Shown: in pieces, positions 16,378-25,753 of the stretch | Position numbering within the stretch: the first letter of the stretch is position 1 | How the letters are laid out: each line of letters starts with the position of its first letter | NCBI GenBank assembly: GCA_039024315.1 | Contig: JBCCQN010000064.1 | Span: 1 to 37,602, forward strand | Origin: JBCAWW01 sp039024315 | GTDB lineage: Bacteria > Bacteroidota > Bacteroidia > J057 | Length of the DNA: 37,602 nucleotides | Reading direction: 5' to 3' | Position numbers and translations under genes: made by a program | Notes under the pieces: model-generated | Told to the model about the DNA's origin: nothing | What the model saw: the letters and a program-made list of their open reading frames with translations, nothing else | Databases searched by the model: none

Positions 16378-19300
16378 TTATTCTATCACTACTTGTCGCG
16401 TGATAATTCTTTCTCCATTGCGGAAGGCCAGCATATAAACACCGCTACTCAGTCCTGCGACCGAGAGCGCAAAGCGATTTTCACCAATGGGTAGAGTAGG
16501 GTATTCCGCTGTGCGAACGCTTTGCCCAGTAAGTGAATAAAGCGTCAATTCACTCTTAGGGTCGTTGACCAAGGTCGACCTGAAGCTGAAGAAGAGCTTA
16601 TCCTGCACGGGATTAGGATATACACTGATGTCGCGGAAGCTAAGTTCATCCTCCAAACCTACGCTACAGGCACCGCCAGCGGTATCGCGATAGACGACCA
16701 CATAGTCGGTAGAAAGCGCATAGCAACCACTGGAGATGACTGAAGTTGCGGCCGTATCTTCCAAGCCGACGAGTACATCACCAGTAAAAGATAAACCCCA
16801 AACCCAGCATTCACCGCCGCCGGCATTGCTGAAGTCAACCATATTGGCAGGGGGTAAGCCTAAGATTTTCGTTGCCGTATCGGTTACTACGTACGTAAAT
16901 GTACCGCCCGTGGCTTCGATGGATTGGAAGTCCAATATGTCAGGATCCCCATCGCTCACACAGACACGCACAGTATCCATACCATCGCTCGTCAAGACCT
17001 CGCCACCGGATAAGGAATCTCTATAGATCACTACATAATTATCAGATAAATCATAGCAACCGTCCGTCAAATCGACCATGCTGGCAGTATCACCAACTTG
17101 AGCGAGGACATTACCTGTATAGGAGAGCCCCCAGACCCAGCATTCTCCTACACCAGCACCAGAGACATCAACGTTATCGCTACCTGGAACTCCTAGGATC
17201 ACGGCATTGTTGTCTGTAACCACATAAGTGAAGTTGGGGCCAGTAGTATTGCTACTGTCCATCACAAATACGCCATCATCATCCCCACCGGCGTTGAAGG
17301 GACAATAATAGACAGTATCCATATTCATTTCCGTAGTGATTGTGCCTCCGCTCACGGAGTCTCGAAATGCTACTACAAAATTATCGGACAGGTCGTAACA
17401 GCCATCGGTAAGCTGGGTCGTAGCAGCATTGTCACCAGGCTGTGCTAAGACAGTACCAGTATAATTCAAGCCCCAAACCCAGCATTCACCTAATCCAGCG
17501 CCGCTGACATCGATCATATCTCCGGCAGGTATGCCGAGGATGATGCCTTGATTATCTGTAATGACGTAGCTAAAGTTTTCCCCGCCAAACACATTGAGGC
17601 TATCTACGCTAAACATGCCTGTACCACCTCCGGCACTGCCTAGACAATAGTAAACAGTATCTTCGCCCATTGAGGTCACTATTTCACCCGCATTGATAGA
17701 GTCCCTCAATACCACCACAAAATTGGTGGAAAGATCGAAGCACTCATCAGAGAGCGCAACTTGGGATGCCGTATCTCCCACTTGGGCGGTAAGCATACCC
17801 GTATAAGAAAGCCCCCATACCCAGCATTCTCCCGGAGGTGCTTGTGAAAAATCAACCAAGCCATCATCAGACAAGCCTAAGACTATGGCATTGGTGTCGG
17901 TCACTACATAGCTATAATTTGCATTTGAGTTGCCAGTACTATCGAAGGCAATGATGGCGCTTTGCTGTCCACTCCCCAAACAGACAAAAACTGTATCCTG
18001 ACCTGCTTCGGTCATGACCATACCGCCAGCTGCGGTATCACGTACCACTCTAATAAAGTTATCCGAAAGGTCAAAGCAGCTATCAGCTAAGGCCACTTGG
18101 GCGGCATTGTCGCCAATCATGGCCGTGAGATTGCCGGTATAGGCCAAGCCCCAGATCCAACATTCTCCGATACCAGCGCCATCGAGATTGATGCTGTCTT
18201 CTGACAAGACGGTTAGGATGGTCGCATTGGCATCGGTAACGACATAAGAATAATTGACAGTAGAAGTGGTAGTACTATCAAAGTAAATCCAATCAGGCAA
18301 GCCATCGCCGGGGCAGGTATAGACTGTGCCTTGGCCGTCTTCTGTCAAGACAATGCCGCCGTCCACTCCCGTACAGAGGGAGAAGTATTGATCTCCGCCC
18401 AAATTGCTAAAATCTACATTGCGCGGTTCGCCTAGGTTAGCTTGACCATTGCCAATCCCACAAAGTACTTGATTGGACAAAAAGTCATGGCTGCTCCCAT
18501 TGACAAAGGCAGTGATTCGAATTTGGCCGACTGGATTGCCAATTTCGCTTAAGGGAATTGACCATTCTATACCGGTAGTGACCGCGGCAGGATTGCCTAC
18601 CATAGTACTGCTGACTCCGGCTACATTGGAGTTATTGATCGCGACAGTACCGCCGTTGGATAGGGCCTGTACATTGCCTGGACCACCGCCTAAAAAGGTT
18701 CCCATACCGCCAGAACCATCGGTAGGTGCGGTGCTGGCAAACAATTCGTAAGGTGAGCCTCCTCCGCTTGTCGTAAAGTAGTAGTTGGAAAAGAATATGG
18801 CATCGAAGATGAGTCCATTATTGGTGCCATCGTCGCCCATACGATTGAGGCCATTGAAATCTACGTCGGGATTGGTACCTAGCAAGCGATTTTGTCCGCC
18901 CGGCTGAGCGTCAATAAAGATATCGAGTTTGTTGAAGTTGCTTTCCAAGTTACCGGCCAAGAAGAGATAAAGCATCCCCCCTTCGACCATTGCGTAGGCG
19001 GCATCAAGTTCCGAACCATTGGCTATATCGATGGCTGGGTCAGTATTATCCCCAAAGCCGGTGGCGTTGTTTTGGACACACAATGCGGCCCCATATTGGG
19101 GGTCGAGCGTACCGTCAACGACGATAGTCCCATAGCTTCCGATAGGGAAGGGGGTAGCCGCAGTAGCGTTGGAGCTTTCGCCGTCCAAGGCGTTAGGACC
19201 ACTGTAAGTAAAGTTGGTCGGTACGAAAGTTGTACCATCTGGTCCGGTACCATTACTACGATAGGCCCAGCCATCTAGGTACTCCCATGGCTGCCCAGAA

Positions 19301-19704
19301 CCATCAACGTTGATATCGCCAAATACATCTACCACTGTATTGTAGCGGAAGAGTTCGATCGCATCATCCCCGTTGACTAAAGCTGCGGAACCTCCCTCTA
19401 CGTGAGCGGGAAAACCAAAGAAGGCCGTGAATTGATCAATGTCTGAGCTGACGTAAAAAAAGCTACCAGCGGCAATACTCGTGGCGGGTAAAGTATATTC
19501 AATCCCATCACTACCACCACCATTGTTGGCAGATCCTAGTCCATAAATACTAAGATCAGGAATATCGGAGAGGGCATAAAGCTCAATGGCTTTAGGGGTG
19601 CCTCCAGTAAGGGGACCATCCACCACTCCGGTAATGATCAACTGAGACCAGCTAAGGCTAATACTCAGGAAAATACTCGCTGTAAAAAGTAGTAATCGTT
19701 TCAT
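16378..19704 (-). CDS. Secreted T9SS protein with lamin-tail-like domain and five ~112-aa GECW repeats
   Basis: 1108 aa from the ATG at 19704. The longer frame to 19743 would put 13 residues before a good signal peptide (MKRLLLFTASIFLSISLSWSQ), so the internal Met is preferred. Residues ~22-160 resemble a lamin-tail domain (IITGVVDGPLTGGTPKAIEL, SFFYVSSD). Residues ~205-420 hold a beta-rich segment (LDIFIDAQPGG) like those in other Bacteroidota cargo. Then follow five tandem repeats of ~112 residues (about nt 18363 to 16682) with DTVYYCxG, NxSYVVTD, GECW(V/I)WGL-YTG and CxDLSxNFV-RD. The C-terminal ~85 residues are a type A T9SS sorting domain (VYPNPVQDKL, LSSGVYMLAF). Function is unknown; the location is the cell surface or outside. 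Confidence 0.88.
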   Translation of the reverse strand: MKRLLLFTASIFLSISLSWSQLIITGVVDGPLTGGTPKAIELYALSDIPDLSIYGLGSANNGGGSDGIEYTLPATSIAAGSFFYVSSDIDQFTAFFGFPAHVEGGSAALVNGDDAIELFRYNTVVDVFGDINVDGSGQPWEYLDGWAYRSNGTGPDGTTFVPTNFTYSGPNALDGESSNATAATPFPIGSYGTIVVDGTLDPQYGAALCVQNNATGFGDNTDPAIDIANGSELDAAYAMVEGGMLYLFLAGNLESNFNKLDIFIDAQPGGQNRLLGTNPDVDFNGLNRMGDDGTNNGLIFDAIFFSNYYFTTSGGGSPYELFASTAPTDGSGGMGTFLGGGPGNVQALSNGGTVAINNSNVAGVSSTMVGNPAAVTTGIEWSIPLSEIGNPVGQIRITAFVNGSSHDFLSNQVLCGIGNGQANLGEPRNVDFSNLGGDQYFSLCTGVDGGIVLTEDGQGTVYTCPGDGLPDWIYFDSTTTSTVNYSYVVTDANATILTVLSEDSINLDGAGIGECWIWGLAYTGNLTAMIGDNAAQVALADSCFDLSDNFIRVVRDTAAGGMVMTEAGQDTVFVCLGSGQQSAIIAFDSTGNSNANYSYVVTDTNAIVLGLSDDGLVDFSQAPPGECWVWGLSYTGMLTAQVGDTASQVALSDECFDLSTNFVVVLRDSINAGEIVTSMGEDTVYYCLGSAGGGTGMFSVDSLNVFGGENFSYVITDNQGIILGIPAGDMIDVSGAGLGECWVWGLNYTGTVLAQPGDNAATTQLTDGCYDLSDNFVVAFRDSVSGGTITTEMNMDTVYYCPFNAGGDDDGVFVMDSSNTTGPNFTYVVTDNNAVILGVPGSDNVDVSGAGVGECWVWGLSYTGNVLAQVGDTASMVDLTDGCYDLSDNYVVIYRDSLSGGEVLTSDGMDTVRVCVSDGDPDILDFQSIEATGGTFTYVVTDTATKILGLPPANMVDFSNAGGGECWVWGLSFTGDVLVGLEDTAATSVISSGCYALSTDYVVVYRDTAGGACSVGLEDELSFRDISVYPNPVQDKLFFSFRSTLVNDPKSELTLYSLTGQSVRTAEYPTLPIGENRFALSVAGLSSGVYMLAFRNGERIITRQVVIE
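16682..18363 (-). repeat. Five tandem ~336-nt coding repeats (GECW repeat)
   Basis: Five protein units of about 112 residues each contain a nearly invariant GECWVWGLSYTG core, a Cys about 20 residues from the unit start and another Cys before DLS. This suggests three Cys per unit. Units differ in the variable stretch after the first Cys. I do not recognise a named domain. Confidence 0.75.
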
Positions 19705-19845
19705 CGAGTTTAGGTAATCAGTTTGTATTAAGGAAAAATACAATTAGATGAAATGTAATGGGGCGCAAAAGACGGATAAAGTGTTTTTCTTACTTCCGCA
19801 TTTTGCGCTGAGGATATTATATTTACCAACCACTCTCTTGATTTT

Positions 19846-22146
19846 ATGAATACAGAACATATTGCAAAAATTGCAAGTGAGCTAGGCTTACAACAAAAGC
19901 AAGTCAATGCCACTTTACAGCTGCTACGTGAAGGCGCCAGTATTCCATTTATGGCACGCTATCGCAAGGAGGTGACAGGCAGCCTCGACGAGGTTCAACT
20001 GAGCCAGATCAGAGATCGTCAGGAGCAATTAGAGGCTCTCGATAAGCGCAGAGAGGCGATTTTGAAATCTTTGGAAGAACGAGAACTCCTAACTGATGAA
20101 TTGAAAGCGGCAGTCAACAAAGCGGATACCCTCAATGCATTAGAGGATATTTACCTCCCCTATAGACCCAAGCGCCGGACCCGGGCTACCATTGCCAAAG
20201 AAAGAGGACTGACTCCATTGGCAAAGGCCATTGCCGAGCAAAGGGGAAATTATGACCCTTACGCAGCAGCGGAGGCTTTTGTTGATCCCGACAAAGAAGT
20301 GCCTGATGTAGAAGCCGCCTTGCAGGGAGCACGAGATATCATCGCAGAGTGGACTAATGAGGATGCTGACGCCAGAGCTAGAATGAGGATTTTGTTTATG
20401 AACAAAGCGATTGTCAGCGCTAAAGTGATGCGGGGTAAAGAAGAGGAGGGGATTAAGTATAAGGATTATTTTGAGTGGAACGAAGGGATCGCCAGAATCC
20501 CTTCTCATCGCTTGTTGGCCATGCGTCGTGGCGAAAAAGAGCTGATGCTATCTCTCTCGATTCGCCCCGAAGAAGAAGAGGCGATTGCGATCCTAGAACG
20601 GCAGTTTTTGCAAGGTAGAAGCGCTAGTACAGAGCAAGTCAGCTTAGCGATAAAAGATGCTTATAAGCGACTCATGGGACCATCCATGGAGACCGAAATC
20701 CGAGTGGCTACCAAGGATAAGGCCGATGAAGAAGCGATCAACGTTTTTGTCGAAAATCTGCGTCAATTGCTCCTGGCGGCTCCTATAGGAAAAAAACGGA
20801 TGCTAGCCCTAGATCCAGGTTTTCGAACAGGTTGCAAAGTGGTTGCCCTTGATGAGTTAGGCAACTTGCAAGAAAATACCACTATCTACCCACACCCGCC
20901 CATCAACAAAAGTAGCGCCGCTACGGCCATTATACATGACCTAGTTGCCAGACATGGGGTCGAAGTGATCGCCGTCGGCAATGGTACGGCGGGTCGTGAA
21001 ACGGAGACCTTTTTAGGTACTATTGGCTTGCCCAAAGAAATTCCTATCGTGATGGTAAGTGAAAGTGGGGCTTCTATTTATTCTGCTTCTGAGGTAGCCC
21101 GCGAAGAATTTCCCAATCAAGATTTGACGGTCAGGGGCGCAGTTTCGATTGGCCGTCGTTTGATGGACCCGCTAGCGGAACTCGTAAAACTAGACCCTAA
21201 GTCGATCGGCGTAGGACAATATCAACATGATGTAGATCAAAATGCGCTCAAGAAAAGCCTAGACGATACCGTAATGAGCTGTGTCAATGGAGTAGGGGTG
21301 GAGGTCAATACCGCCTCTAAGCAATTGTTGACTTATGTCTCAGGTTTAGGGCCTGCCTTGGCACAAAACATTGTCCAGTATCGTGCCAAAAATGGCCCCT
21401 TTGAGAGCCGTAAGGCTTTGAAAAAAGTGCCTCGCTTGGGAGAGAAAGCTTTTGAGCAGGCAGCAGGCTTTTTGCGTATTCGTGGCGCTAAAAATCCACT
21501 GGACAGCAGCGCCGTACACCCAGAGAGCTACGGGATAGTCGAGCAAATGGCGCAGGATTTAAGCGTTAGTGTGAGCGACTTGATTGCACAAGAGGCGCTG
21601 CGTAAACAAATCCAACTGCAAAGGTACGTCAAGGATACCGTGGGATTGCCTACCCTCAAAGATATACTCGAAGAGCTTGCTAAGCCTGGTCGAGACCCCC
21701 GCGAACAATTTGAAGTTTTTCAGTTCGCCGCCGGCGTCAATGATATCACGGATCTACATGAGGGCATGCTACTCCCTGGCATCGTAACCAATATTGTAGA
21801 TTTTGGAGCTTTTGTAGATGTGGGAGTCCATCAAGATGGATTGGTACACTTGAGCCAGATGGCTTATAAGTTTATCAAGCATCCGACTGAGGTGGTCAAG
21901 GTTCACCAAAAAGTACAGGTCAAAGTGATTGGCTTGGACATCGGCCGTAAGCGAATCAACTTAAGTATGAAGTTAGAAGATCGTCCTCGCGAGCGACGAG
22001 ACCGAGGACCGAGAAGAGAGCGCAACTATAAGCGTGATCGCAATCGTGCTGACCATCATCGGGGGCCTAGGGACGAGAGAAATTCTATCGAACAGAGTGA
22101 ATTCTTCAGACCTAAGAAGCAACAGCGAAAGAAAGGCAGAGACTAA
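19846..22146 (+). CDS. tex: Tex-family RNA-binding transcription accessory protein
   Basis: 766 aa, the usual Tex length. The N-terminal Tex_N region includes GASIPFMARYRKEVTGSLDE and YLPYRPKRRTRATIAKERGL. The YqgF/RNase H-like domain starts near residue 318 (RMLALDPGFRTGCKV, VIAVGNGTAGRETE). The helix-hairpin-helix region has VNTASKQLLTYVSGLGPALA and FLRIRGAKNPLD. The S1 domain is at about 640-710 (GIVTNIVDFGAFVDVGVHQD). A basic Arg-rich tail follows. Tex binds nucleic acid and affects transcription and stress responses in other bacteria; the exact role here is unknown. It is monocistronic, 142 nt from the divergent GECW-repeat gene. Confidence 0.96.
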   Translation: MNTEHIAKIASELGLQQKQVNATLQLLREGASIPFMARYRKEVTGSLDEVQLSQIRDRQEQLEALDKRREAILKSLEERELLTDELKAAVNKADTLNALEDIYLPYRPKRRTRATIAKERGLTPLAKAIAEQRGNYDPYAAAEAFVDPDKEVPDVEAALQGARDIIAEWTNEDADARARMRILFMNKAIVSAKVMRGKEEEGIKYKDYFEWNEGIARIPSHRLLAMRRGEKELMLSLSIRPEEEEAIAILERQFLQGRSASTEQVSLAIKDAYKRLMGPSMETEIRVATKDKADEEAINVFVENLRQLLLAAPIGKKRMLALDPGFRTGCKVVALDELGNLQENTTIYPHPPINKSSAATAIIHDLVARHGVEVIAVGNGTAGRETETFLGTIGLPKEIPIVMVSESGASIYSASEVAREEFPNQDLTVRGAVSIGRRLMDPLAELVKLDPKSIGVGQYQHDVDQNALKKSLDDTVMSCVNGVGVEVNTASKQLLTYVSGLGPALAQNIVQYRAKNGPFESRKALKKVPRLGEKAFEQAAGFLRIRGAKNPLDSSAVHPESYGIVEQMAQDLSVSVSDLIAQEALRKQIQLQRYVKDTVGLPTLKDILEELAKPGRDPREQFEVFQFAAGVNDITDLHEGMLLPGIVTNIVDFGAFVDVGVHQDGLVHLSQMAYKFIKHPTEVVKVHQKVQVKVIGLDIGRKRINLSMKLEDRPRERRDRGPRRERNYKRDRNRADHHRGPRDERNSIEQSEFFRPKKQQRKKGRD

Positions 22147-22169
22147 TTTTTTCAAGCCTTGCCTTCAAA

Positions 22170-22207
22170 CAAAGCTTGGCTAGCTGCTAAGTTGGGCTTT
22201 GATTTTT
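22170..22207 (+). terminator. Possible tex terminator
   Basis: CAAAGC (22170-22175) pairs with GCTTTG (22196-22201), with further imperfect pairing CTTGGC/GCTAAG inside, followed by ATTTTT. The stem is bulged, so this is moderate. It abuts REP pair C. Confidence 0.45.
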
Positions 22208-22246
22208 CCTGCGGAGAACGCTGAGACTGAGCGTTCCACGCAGTGG
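22206..22246. repeat. REP-like inverted pair C (most diverged)
   Basis: The left arm is TTCC-TGC-GGAG followed by AACGCT (22206-22222). The right arm is AGCGTT followed by CCAC-GCA-GTGG (22230-22246). Both stems differ from the consensus CTGC/GCAG, yet both stay paired through compensatory changes (G-C to C-G in the left arm; G-C to A-T in the right), with one G-T in the left arm. The arms are only 7 nt apart. Confidence 0.75.
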
Positions 22247-22318
22247 CTATCTACCTGTGCTAGCCCCAAGGAAAAGAAAAGGTTTTTATGAATTTATAAA
22301 TGCTCGTATCTTATGATG

Positions 22319-22429
22319 CTCAGGGGTATTAGATCTGAGTGTACACTTGGTTTAAGGACTGCCAAATTCAACCAGCATTGGTTTTGGTATAGATCGTGCA
22401 CGATAAGTGCTGGGTTCGTCAGCCTGACG
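22319..22429. promoter_or_regulatory. Palindrome cluster upstream of the TPR kinase
   Basis: In the 305-nt gap between tex and the kinase, CTCAG-N11-CTGAG (22319-22339), the perfect 12-mer ATCGTGCACGAT (22393-22404) and CGTCAG-C-CTGACG (22417-22429) occur in succession. The last ends 22 nt before the kinase start codon. Such sites could be operators; no regulator is identifiable. Otherwise the gap holds only REP pair C and the possible tex terminator. Confidence 0.35.
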
Positions 22430-22451
22430 GAGAGCATTATTTTTTCTGCTA

Positions 22452-24617
22452 ATGAGTATGATGATAAGAATCACGGGTATTGGTTTTCTCTTTTTTCTCT
22501 TGTTCATCAAGCTGACTTTTTCGCAAAACCTTAATCTGGATAGTTTAAAACAGCAACTTAAGGCTGAAATTGACCAAGAAACTCGGATTGAAACGCTGAT
22601 TAGCTTGGGGAGGGAATATCGAGGGATCAATCGTGCTGAGGCCAAAGTTTATTTTGATCAAGCCATCGACCTAGCTCAGAAGATACAATCGGAAGAGCTT
22701 GAGATGAAAGCGAGCCTACCTTTTATCATTGTACTTTATGATATCGAGCCAGATTCTGCTAAGGCATTACACCAAAAGGTTTTTAGATACGCCCAGGCTA
22801 AGGAGGACACTACTAAGATTCTGAATCTCCTCAATTATCAAGGAATTTTTGCGCATCGGGAAAGTGATTGGGAACTGGCTACAAACTCTTACAAGCAGGC
22901 GATCAAAATCGTAGAAAAGCAAGCGCTAAACCGTCCCGGACTTTATATGAATCTGGGTATGACCATGGTCAATCAAGGCAATTTTTATGAGGCGATTGAT
23001 TACTACTTTAAGGCTTTGACCCTCTTCGAAAAAGAGGATGACCCTTTTGGGATGGCAATTAGCTACAACAATATTGGAGTGGCTTACTATGACCGTAAGG
23101 ATTACGAAAATGCCTTGGATTATTATAACAAGGCCTTTGATGCATTTAGCCGAACCAACAATAAAATAAATGCGCTCCAGACCAAGTCGAGTATCGCCAA
23201 TGCCTATGAATCCATGGGGGAGTTTGATAAAGTGCTCGAAACCATGGAAGAGGTGCTCAAGCTCAGTGAAGAGGCGGGAGACGAGATGCTTCTGGTAGAA
23301 ACGAAGACAAATATGGCTCGCTTTTACGCGGCTAAAAAAATAGCAAAAATTGAAGCTGCTAAGCTGTTGATAAAAGAAGTTACTCCCTATCAAGATCGCA
23401 TGGGGCCGATCACTTTTAGGCATTTTCTCATGACCAAAGCCTTGATCTACGAAAGTGAAAAAAACGATCGCTTAGCAATTTATCAGCTAGAAAAAATCCG
23501 TGAACAAGACTTTTCCAAATCTATCGAATATGTAGGGGTAGAAGACCTCGAATATGTCGCTAAACTTTATGCGAAAGTAGGGGACTACCAATCGGCTTAT
23601 AAGGCTTATCATGAGTTCAAACTGATCAGCGACAGCCTGCTTGATGAATCCCAGCTATCAGAAATGAAACTTAAAGAGGCCGAAATCTTGTACAATCAAG
23701 AGAAGGCTTTGAGGGAGGAAGCTTATTTAGCTGATCAAGCTATCACTGAGCAAAATATTCGCTTTCGCAACATCCTCGCCGGAGGATTGGTATTTGCGCT
23801 CTTGTTGTCGATGGGGTGGGGATACTCCGTTTACACCGCTAGTAAACAGCGTACCCAATACGCCAGTCAACTAGAAAAAGAAGTAGCCCAACGAACCGAA
23901 GATATCCAAAAAGCCAATCGCCGCTTAGAGCAATACAACTTTGAGTTAAAGACCTTCAGTTTTATCGCCTCGCATGACATCAAAGAACCCATTCGTGGCA
24001 TTGGGGCGCATTCTGGCTTGATCTTCAAAAAACTCCCAAAAGATCTACAAGCAAAATTGGGAGATTCGTTTCAAACCATCAAAAATAGTACCTCCCACCT
24101 TTATAAATTGGTGGAAGACTTTACGCGCTACACGACGATGTCGCATGAGGAAGAGGTCAAAATCGAGGAAGTAGATCTCAATGCTATCGTAACCACGATT
24201 ATCCAAACCTTTGGGGAGGGCCTCAATAAGTATCGGGGGAGAGTGCAAATGGTGGATTTGCCCAAGATCTACAGCAGTAATTCTTTGCTGTTTACCGCCC
24301 TCAAAAACTTGATTGAGAATGGCCTCAAATTCAATCAAGCGAAGGTTCCCAACGTGCAAGTTTCTTATCAAAAGACCCCAGAAAGCCATCATATCATGGT
24401 TTCGGATAATGGTATTGGGATCAGTCCCCAATATCAGGCTGAGGTGTTTGGTATGTTCAAAACCATCAATCCACAGCACGAATATGAGGGCTCTGGCATT
24501 GGCTTAGCGGTGGTCCGTTTGAGTGTGCAGAAATTGGACGGGGAAGTATTTGTAGAAAGTGAAGCGGGTAGGGGCAGTACCTTCACGATTTCTTTGCCGG
24601 TCATGACGGAGGCTTAG
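22452..24617 (+). CDS. TPR-containing membrane histidine kinase
   Basis: 721 aa. A signal peptide covers about residues 1-24 (FLFFLLFIKLTFSQ). Tetratricopeptide repeats run through ~50-400, clearest at YMNLGMTMVNQGNFYEAIDY and ISYNNIGVAYYDRKDYENAL. A membrane helix lies at ~440-462, followed by a coiled coil (QLEKEVAQRTEDIQKANRRL). The HisKA motif FIASHDIKEP has His508. The HATPase domain has LIENGLKFN, DNGIGI and GSGIGLAV. The likely layout is periplasmic TPR sensor, membrane helix, cytoplasmic kinase. ATG codons at 22452, 22458 and 22461 are all possible starts. No response regulator is adjacent, so it is an orphan kinase; its signal and partner are unknown. Confidence 0.92.
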   Translation: MSMMIRITGIGFLFFLLFIKLTFSQNLNLDSLKQQLKAEIDQETRIETLISLGREYRGINRAEAKVYFDQAIDLAQKIQSEELEMKASLPFIIVLYDIEPDSAKALHQKVFRYAQAKEDTTKILNLLNYQGIFAHRESDWELATNSYKQAIKIVEKQALNRPGLYMNLGMTMVNQGNFYEAIDYYFKALTLFEKEDDPFGMAISYNNIGVAYYDRKDYENALDYYNKAFDAFSRTNNKINALQTKSSIANAYESMGEFDKVLETMEEVLKLSEEAGDEMLLVETKTNMARFYAAKKIAKIEAAKLLIKEVTPYQDRMGPITFRHFLMTKALIYESEKNDRLAIYQLEKIREQDFSKSIEYVGVEDLEYVAKLYAKVGDYQSAYKAYHEFKLISDSLLDESQLSEMKLKEAEILYNQEKALREEAYLADQAITEQNIRFRNILAGGLVFALLLSMGWGYSVYTASKQRTQYASQLEKEVAQRTEDIQKANRRLEQYNFELKTFSFIASHDIKEPIRGIGAHSGLIFKKLPKDLQAKLGDSFQTIKNSTSHLYKLVEDFTRYTTMSHEEEVKIEEVDLNAIVTTIIQTFGEGLNKYRGRVQMVDLPKIYSSNSLLFTALKNLIENGLKFNQAKVPNVQVSYQKTPESHHIMVSDNGIGISPQYQAEVFGMFKTINPQHEYEGSGIGLAVVRLSVQKLDGEVFVESEAGRGSTFTISLPVMTEA

Positions 24618-24652
24618 TTGCAGTAGCTCAGGTGGTCTCTTTTCTTTTTTTA

Positions 24653-24690
24653 CTGCTGCGCAGAACGCTTATGATCGTTCCGCGCAGCGG
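24653..24690. repeat. REP-like inverted pair D (compact)
   Basis: A 38-bp element: CTGCTGCGCAGAACGCTT (24653-24670) followed closely by ATCGTT-CCGC-GCA-GCGG (24674-24690). The two arms can fold as one ~15-bp hairpin or as two small ones. It lies between convergent genes (TPR kinase and K+ channel) and fills most of their 90-nt gap. Confidence 0.88.
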
Positions 24691-24707
24691 TGGCTAAAAT
24701 ACCCTCC

Positions 24708-25577
24708 TCAGCTCTCTTGCTTGACTGGCTCAGGGAGGCGCTCCCCGCAGTGAGGGCAATATGCAAAATTAAAGTGAGCTGGTTGATTGAGACTCGGTTT
24801 GGCTAATTTTTGCCGCTGTTTTTCTTGTTTTTCTTCATCAAGCTTTTCGACAAATGCCGCACTGATAATACCTGTTGGCAAGGCAACCAGTCCAATCCCC
24901 AGCAAAGCAATGACCCCACTTACTAGCTGGCCCCAACCAGTGACCGGAAACACGTCGCCATAACCTACGGTAGTCAAGGTCGCAATCGCCCACCAAAAAG
25001 TTGCGATAATATTAGGAAAAGCCTCCGGCTGCACATCTCCCTCTAGATAATACATCAAGGTAGAAGCTAGCAAAAGCAGGACAAAAGTGATAAAAAGGCT
25101 AATGCCTAGCTCAGCTCGTTTCTCCAAAAAGATGTCTCCTACCAAGCGCAAAGATTTGGTATATCTCGATAATTTGAAGATCCGGAGTAAGCGCATCACT
25201 CGCAGCACCCGAATAAATCTCAAGTCAAATTTAAAAATGTACGGGAGGTAGAAGGGCAAGATTGCGAGCAGGTCCACTATGCCGGCAAAGGAACACACAA
25301 ATTTTAGACGGGCCCGCAGCGGTGATATCTCTGGGTACTTGAGGTCTGCCGTCCATAAACGGAGAAGGTATTCAATCGAAAAAATGAGGGTTGTGACCAG
25401 TTCTGTTAAGCCAAAGACGCCTTGGAACTGGGCCCTTAGATGCGCAAAAGATTCTAAAATAATCTCTACAATGCTTAGGCAAATCAAGAAAATAATCAAG
25501 CGGTCAAAAGCCTGGCTATAGCGATTTTGATGCTGATCGTTTTCGACAACTAGGTATATTTTCTCTTTTAGGGACAT
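24708..25577 (-). CDS. Voltage-gated-type potassium channel (6TM)
   Basis: 289 aa. Six membrane helices are predicted. S4 carries spaced arginines (RFIRVLRVMRLLRIFKLSR). The pore helix and selectivity filter are TFWWAIATLTTVGYGDVFP, with TVGYGD at about residues 204-209. S6 is LVSGVIALLGIGLVALPTGI. The family conducts K+ across the inner membrane. The C-terminal tail has a single CPHCGERLP zinc-ribbon-like half-site, as in some other bacterial channels. No regulatory domain such as RCK is present. It lies downstream of the metalloprotease gene on the same strand, but a terminator separates them. Confidence 0.93.
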   Translation of the reverse strand: MSLKEKIYLVVENDQHQNRYSQAFDRLIIFLICLSIVEIILESFAHLRAQFQGVFGLTELVTTLIFSIEYLLRLWTADLKYPEISPLRARLKFVCSFAGIVDLLAILPFYLPYIFKFDLRFIRVLRVMRLLRIFKLSRYTKSLRLVGDIFLEKRAELGISLFITFVLLLLASTLMYYLEGDVQPEAFPNIIATFWWAIATLTTVGYGDVFPVTGWGQLVSGVIALLGIGLVALPTGIISAAFVEKLDEEKQEKQRQKLAKPSLNQPAHFNFAYCPHCGERLPEPVKQES

Positions 25578-25595
25578 GAAACCAAAAGAATTGCT

Positions 25596-25660
25596 AAAAA
25601 AAATGTTGGAGGCCTGAATATGGTAAAAATCTTTTTACCAGACTCATCCAAGCCTCCAAC
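25596..25660 (-). terminator. Terminator after the metalloprotease gene
   Basis: The outer stem GTTGGAGGC (25605-25613) pairs with GCCTCCAAC (25652-25660), nine perfect pairs. An inner hairpin TGGTAAAAA/TTTTTACCA lies at 25621-25640. On the minus strand the outer stem is followed by eight T. It separates the protease from the K+ channel gene, whose start codon is 19 nt beyond the T-run. Confidence 0.85.
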
Positions 25661-25753
25661 AATCCCATAAATCAGAAATTCCTTAGAGCATGTTGGGATT
25701 TTCAGGAGCTGAAAAGCCTTGTTTCATTCCCAAGGGAAAGTCCCAAGATACGC

